Positions 21,906-23,216 of a stretch of 23,216 bases of DNA are shown here, one piece after another (position 1 is the first letter of the stretch; every line of letters begins with the position of its first letter). The stretch spans positions 1 to 23,216 of the forward strand of contig UQMQ01000018.1 in NCBI GenBank assembly GCA_900542245.1. The letters are read 5' to 3'. The notes under the pieces were generated by a model. The model was not told where the DNA came from. It made no database searches and was given only the letters and a program-made list of their open reading frames with translations. The position numbers and the translations under genes are program-made. Source of the stretch: an uncultured Eubacteriales bacterium (lineage in GTDB: Bacteria; Bacillota; Clostridia; Peptostreptococcales; Anaerovoracaceae).

Positions 21906-21934
21906 AGTGTACCACGTTAGCGCGTTAAAGTCAA
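21906..21934 (-). promoter_or_regulatory. promoter of the his operon with operator-like spacer
   Basis: Minus strand: TTGACT, exact 17-base spacer, TACACT, giving a leader of only about 39 bases. The spacer contains TAACG-CGC-TAACG, a direct repeat that also forms the near-palindrome TTAaCGCGcTAA, placed where a repressor would block polymerase. The leader is too short for a T-box or attenuator. The rest of 21935-22159 shows no gene; it has only a small palindrome, TGCACCGGGTGCA (22097-22109). Confidence 0.8.
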
Positions 21935-22159
21935 CCGTTCTCCCGAGCGATTTCTTGTTTATTTTTTTAAACTTTTTGTCCTTTTTTTGTTATCCTGCTC
22001 AATCGACGCAAGCCTCTATTGTTTTTCATCATAGCACCAATGGCACAAAATGGATGTCCTTTTGTTTTAAAGGTAGTGACCTGCTTTGATACCATGTGCA
22101 CCGGGTGCAGGGATTGCGTTAAAGCGTTCAGCCAATCGTACAAAAGTGTGCGTTACGAA

Positions 22160-22597
22160 TTAGCTTATGCTCAAATTGGAATAGGAATCCTCCAAAGCTT
22201 TGATGTAGGCGTCATAGGCTGTTTCTAGCGAGGAAAATTCCTTTCCTTTTTTCAGAATCTCCTTGTACTGACTCGACGCAAGCGATTCCGAAACAGTGAC
22301 ATAGTCCTTTCCTGTTCGTTTGCCGGTCGTGGTTTCGGAAACATAGTATTTTCCATCTCCGGTTTGGATAATGACAGGGATTTGCTTTCCGACTCCGACT
22401 TTGTTTGTATTCAGAGACGTCCAGAAAAGGTATCGGTTTGCCTCCTGCTTATCCCTGCCATCGCCAAGATATGCCCAGGTACAGCCCTCTTGCTGCAGAA
22501 GGCTGTTATCCAGCTTTTCAATTGCTTCGGAAATAGCCGGAACATAGATCGAATCTGGACATCTGGAGTCAAACTCAAAGTTTGATTTGCCTTTCAT
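22160..22597 (-). CDS. hypothetical protein, probably 5'-truncated
   Basis: A 145-residue frame of unknown function, rich in charged and polar residues, without membrane segments; YLGDGRDKQEANRYLFW and DGKYYVSETTTGKRTGKDYV are the most structured-looking parts. The only ATG (22597) lacks a good ribosome binding site. The same frame stays open upstream to a TAA at 22658-22660, with protein-like content (YKFFSLLYDTEFWKNG) before the ATG. I infer that the true N-terminus has been lost, perhaps together with the toxin gene expected next to the upstream antitoxin. No family is recognised. Confidence 0.45.
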   Translation of the reverse strand: MKGKSNFEFDSRCPDSIYVPAISEAIEKLDNSLLQQEGCTWAYLGDGRDKQEANRYLFWTSLNTNKVGVGKQIPVIIQTGDGKYYVSETTTGKRTGKDYVTVSESLASSQYKEILKKGKEFSSLETAYDAYIKALEDSYSNLSIS

Positions 22598-22691
22598 GCT
22601 GCCGTTTTTCCAAAACTCTGTATCATATAGAAGCGAGAAGAATTTGTAATCCCTGCCTTATCTTTGATAGAACAAATACATAGAGAAATTC

Positions 22692-22946
22692 TTATACCCC
22701 CAATTCTCTTTCAAGCACCTCGGCATCGATCCAGCCTTCTTTTGCTGCTCTTTCTTCCGCTTTTTGAAGTTTTGAAGATAAGGTATACGCTGCTTTCAGA
22801 CGATCAAGCTCATCAATTTCAGCCATTGTAAGGATTCCATATGCGCCGTGTCCGTTTCGCGTAAGATAAACACGGCTTGAGGCATCGACTTCTTTCAGTA
22901 CATCGGTGTAATTTCGCAAATCCGAAACCGGTTTTATATTTGGCAT
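22692..22946 (-). CDS. Phd/YefM-family antitoxin, partner toxin absent
   Basis: An 84-residue protein with the Phd/YefM pattern: N-terminal DNA-binding IKPVSDLRNYTDVLKEVD, then RVYLTRNGHGAYGILTMAEIDELD, and a charged helical tail that would bind a RelE/ParE-type toxin. ATG 22946 is chosen with GGAG 9 bases upstream; a TTG nine bases earlier is less likely. No toxin gene follows. Instead a 7-codon frame, ATG at 22681 reading MYLFYQR then stop, sits where a toxin start would be, followed by the truncated hypothetical gene. It may be an orphan antitoxin kept as a regulator or a decaying module. Confidence 0.8.
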   Translation of the reverse strand: MPNIKPVSDLRNYTDVLKEVDASSRVYLTRNGHGAYGILTMAEIDELDRLKAAYTLSSKLQKAEERAAKEGWIDAEVLERELGV

Positions 22947-22970
22947 CGCTTTCAACTCCTTTTTTCTTTT

Positions 22971-22999
22971 ATCGTATCATGTTGAGATAAAATTCGCAA
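22971..22999 (-). promoter_or_regulatory. promoter of the antitoxin gene
   Basis: Minus strand: TTGCGA, exact 17-base spacer, TACGAT, 24 bases before the antitoxin ATG. The spacer end carries TATC-TCAACAT-GATA, a small inverted repeat that could be the antitoxin's own operator. The remaining 23000-23216 shows no gene; it has a GCAGCAT/ATGCTGC inverted repeat (23020-23044) and a 16-bp AT palindrome (23099-23114). Confidence 0.55.
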
Positions 23000-23216
23000 G
23001 TTTATTCACAGGTTAATTTGCAGCATTTTTGTCTAACATGCTGCGCTCAAAATGATGGTGATCAGGGACAGCACACGATCTGATAATCTGAAAGAACAAA
23101 AAATATATATTTTTGCTGACAACTGCCTTGACAATCAGAGAAAGTCGTATTCTTCCAAAAGATTTTTTTAGATGCACAACGTCGCTTCCGTTTAGCTCTA
23201 AGATTTTCCGCTTTGC

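Noticed and set aside
22019..22228. Cysteine-containing plus-strand frame (CTGCRDC)
   Set aside because: No ribosome binding site and no family match; it overlaps the 3' end of the hypothetical gene in antisense. I could not support it as a gene or transposase remnant.
22001..22282. Repeated 11-mer TCGACGCAAGC at about 22002 and 22272
   Set aside because: Flanks do not align convincingly, so a degenerate duplication cannot be supported by eye.

Overview
The window looks like chromosomal DNA of an anaerobic Firmicute, most likely a Clostridia-class, amino-acid-fermenting lineage. The evidence is gene content only: a BKACE/hydroxyacyl dehydrogenase catabolic operon under a sigma-54 activator, YlmH, NfeD/SPFH, ABC-F, a TSCPD protein and strong AGGAGG-type ribosome binding sites. 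Genus is not inferred. Most genes are moderately GC-rich. The AbiE pair, the pilin area and the last ~1.3 kb look more AT-rich by eye.

Region 1 (1-3803, all minus strand) is a catabolic unit. A PAS/AAA+/Fis sigma-54 activator lies upstream of a beta-hydroxyacid/hydroxyacyl-CoA dehydrogenase, a BKACE-type beta-keto acid cleavage enzyme and a small zinc-ribbon protein. A textbook -24/-12 promoter and overlapping dyads that could bind the activator lie between the activator gene and the dehydrogenase. The last codons of a short-chain dehydrogenase run off the left edge without the rest of that gene.

Region 2 (3808-5429) is a type IV toxin-antitoxin pair (AbiEi/AbiEii) bracketed by a perfect 23-bp direct repeat. 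One copy carries the ribosome binding site of the sigma-54 activator. The other lies just downstream of a good minus-strand promoter that now has no gene directly after it. The pair therefore appears to have inserted between the activator gene and its promoter.

Region 3 (5494-12770) is mostly housekeeping: an ABC-F ATPase, a TIM-barrel protein of unknown function behind ylmH, a TSCPD protein coupled to a CDF metal exporter, a glyoxalase-fold protein, and an NfeD/SPFH membrane pair. After the SPFH gene come four 49-50 bp hairpin repeats, a long concentric palindrome of about 178 bp and a strong terminator.

Region 4 (12845-14646) has a type IV pilin-like gene, a detached pilin C-terminal fragment downstream of it, a cluster of three hairpins, and a divergent secreted FN3-FN3-PepSY protein.

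Region 5 (14650-21934, minus strand) is a compact histidine operon, hisZG-hisD-hisC-hisB-hisH-hisA-hisF-hisIE, with nearly all genes overlapping or abutting. HisZ and HisG are fused in one reading frame. A strong promoter precedes it with only a short leader and no T-box.

Region 6 (21935-23216) is sparse and decayed-looking: a hypothetical protein whose open frame continues 5' of its only ATG, and a Phd/YefM-type antitoxin lacking a toxin gene.
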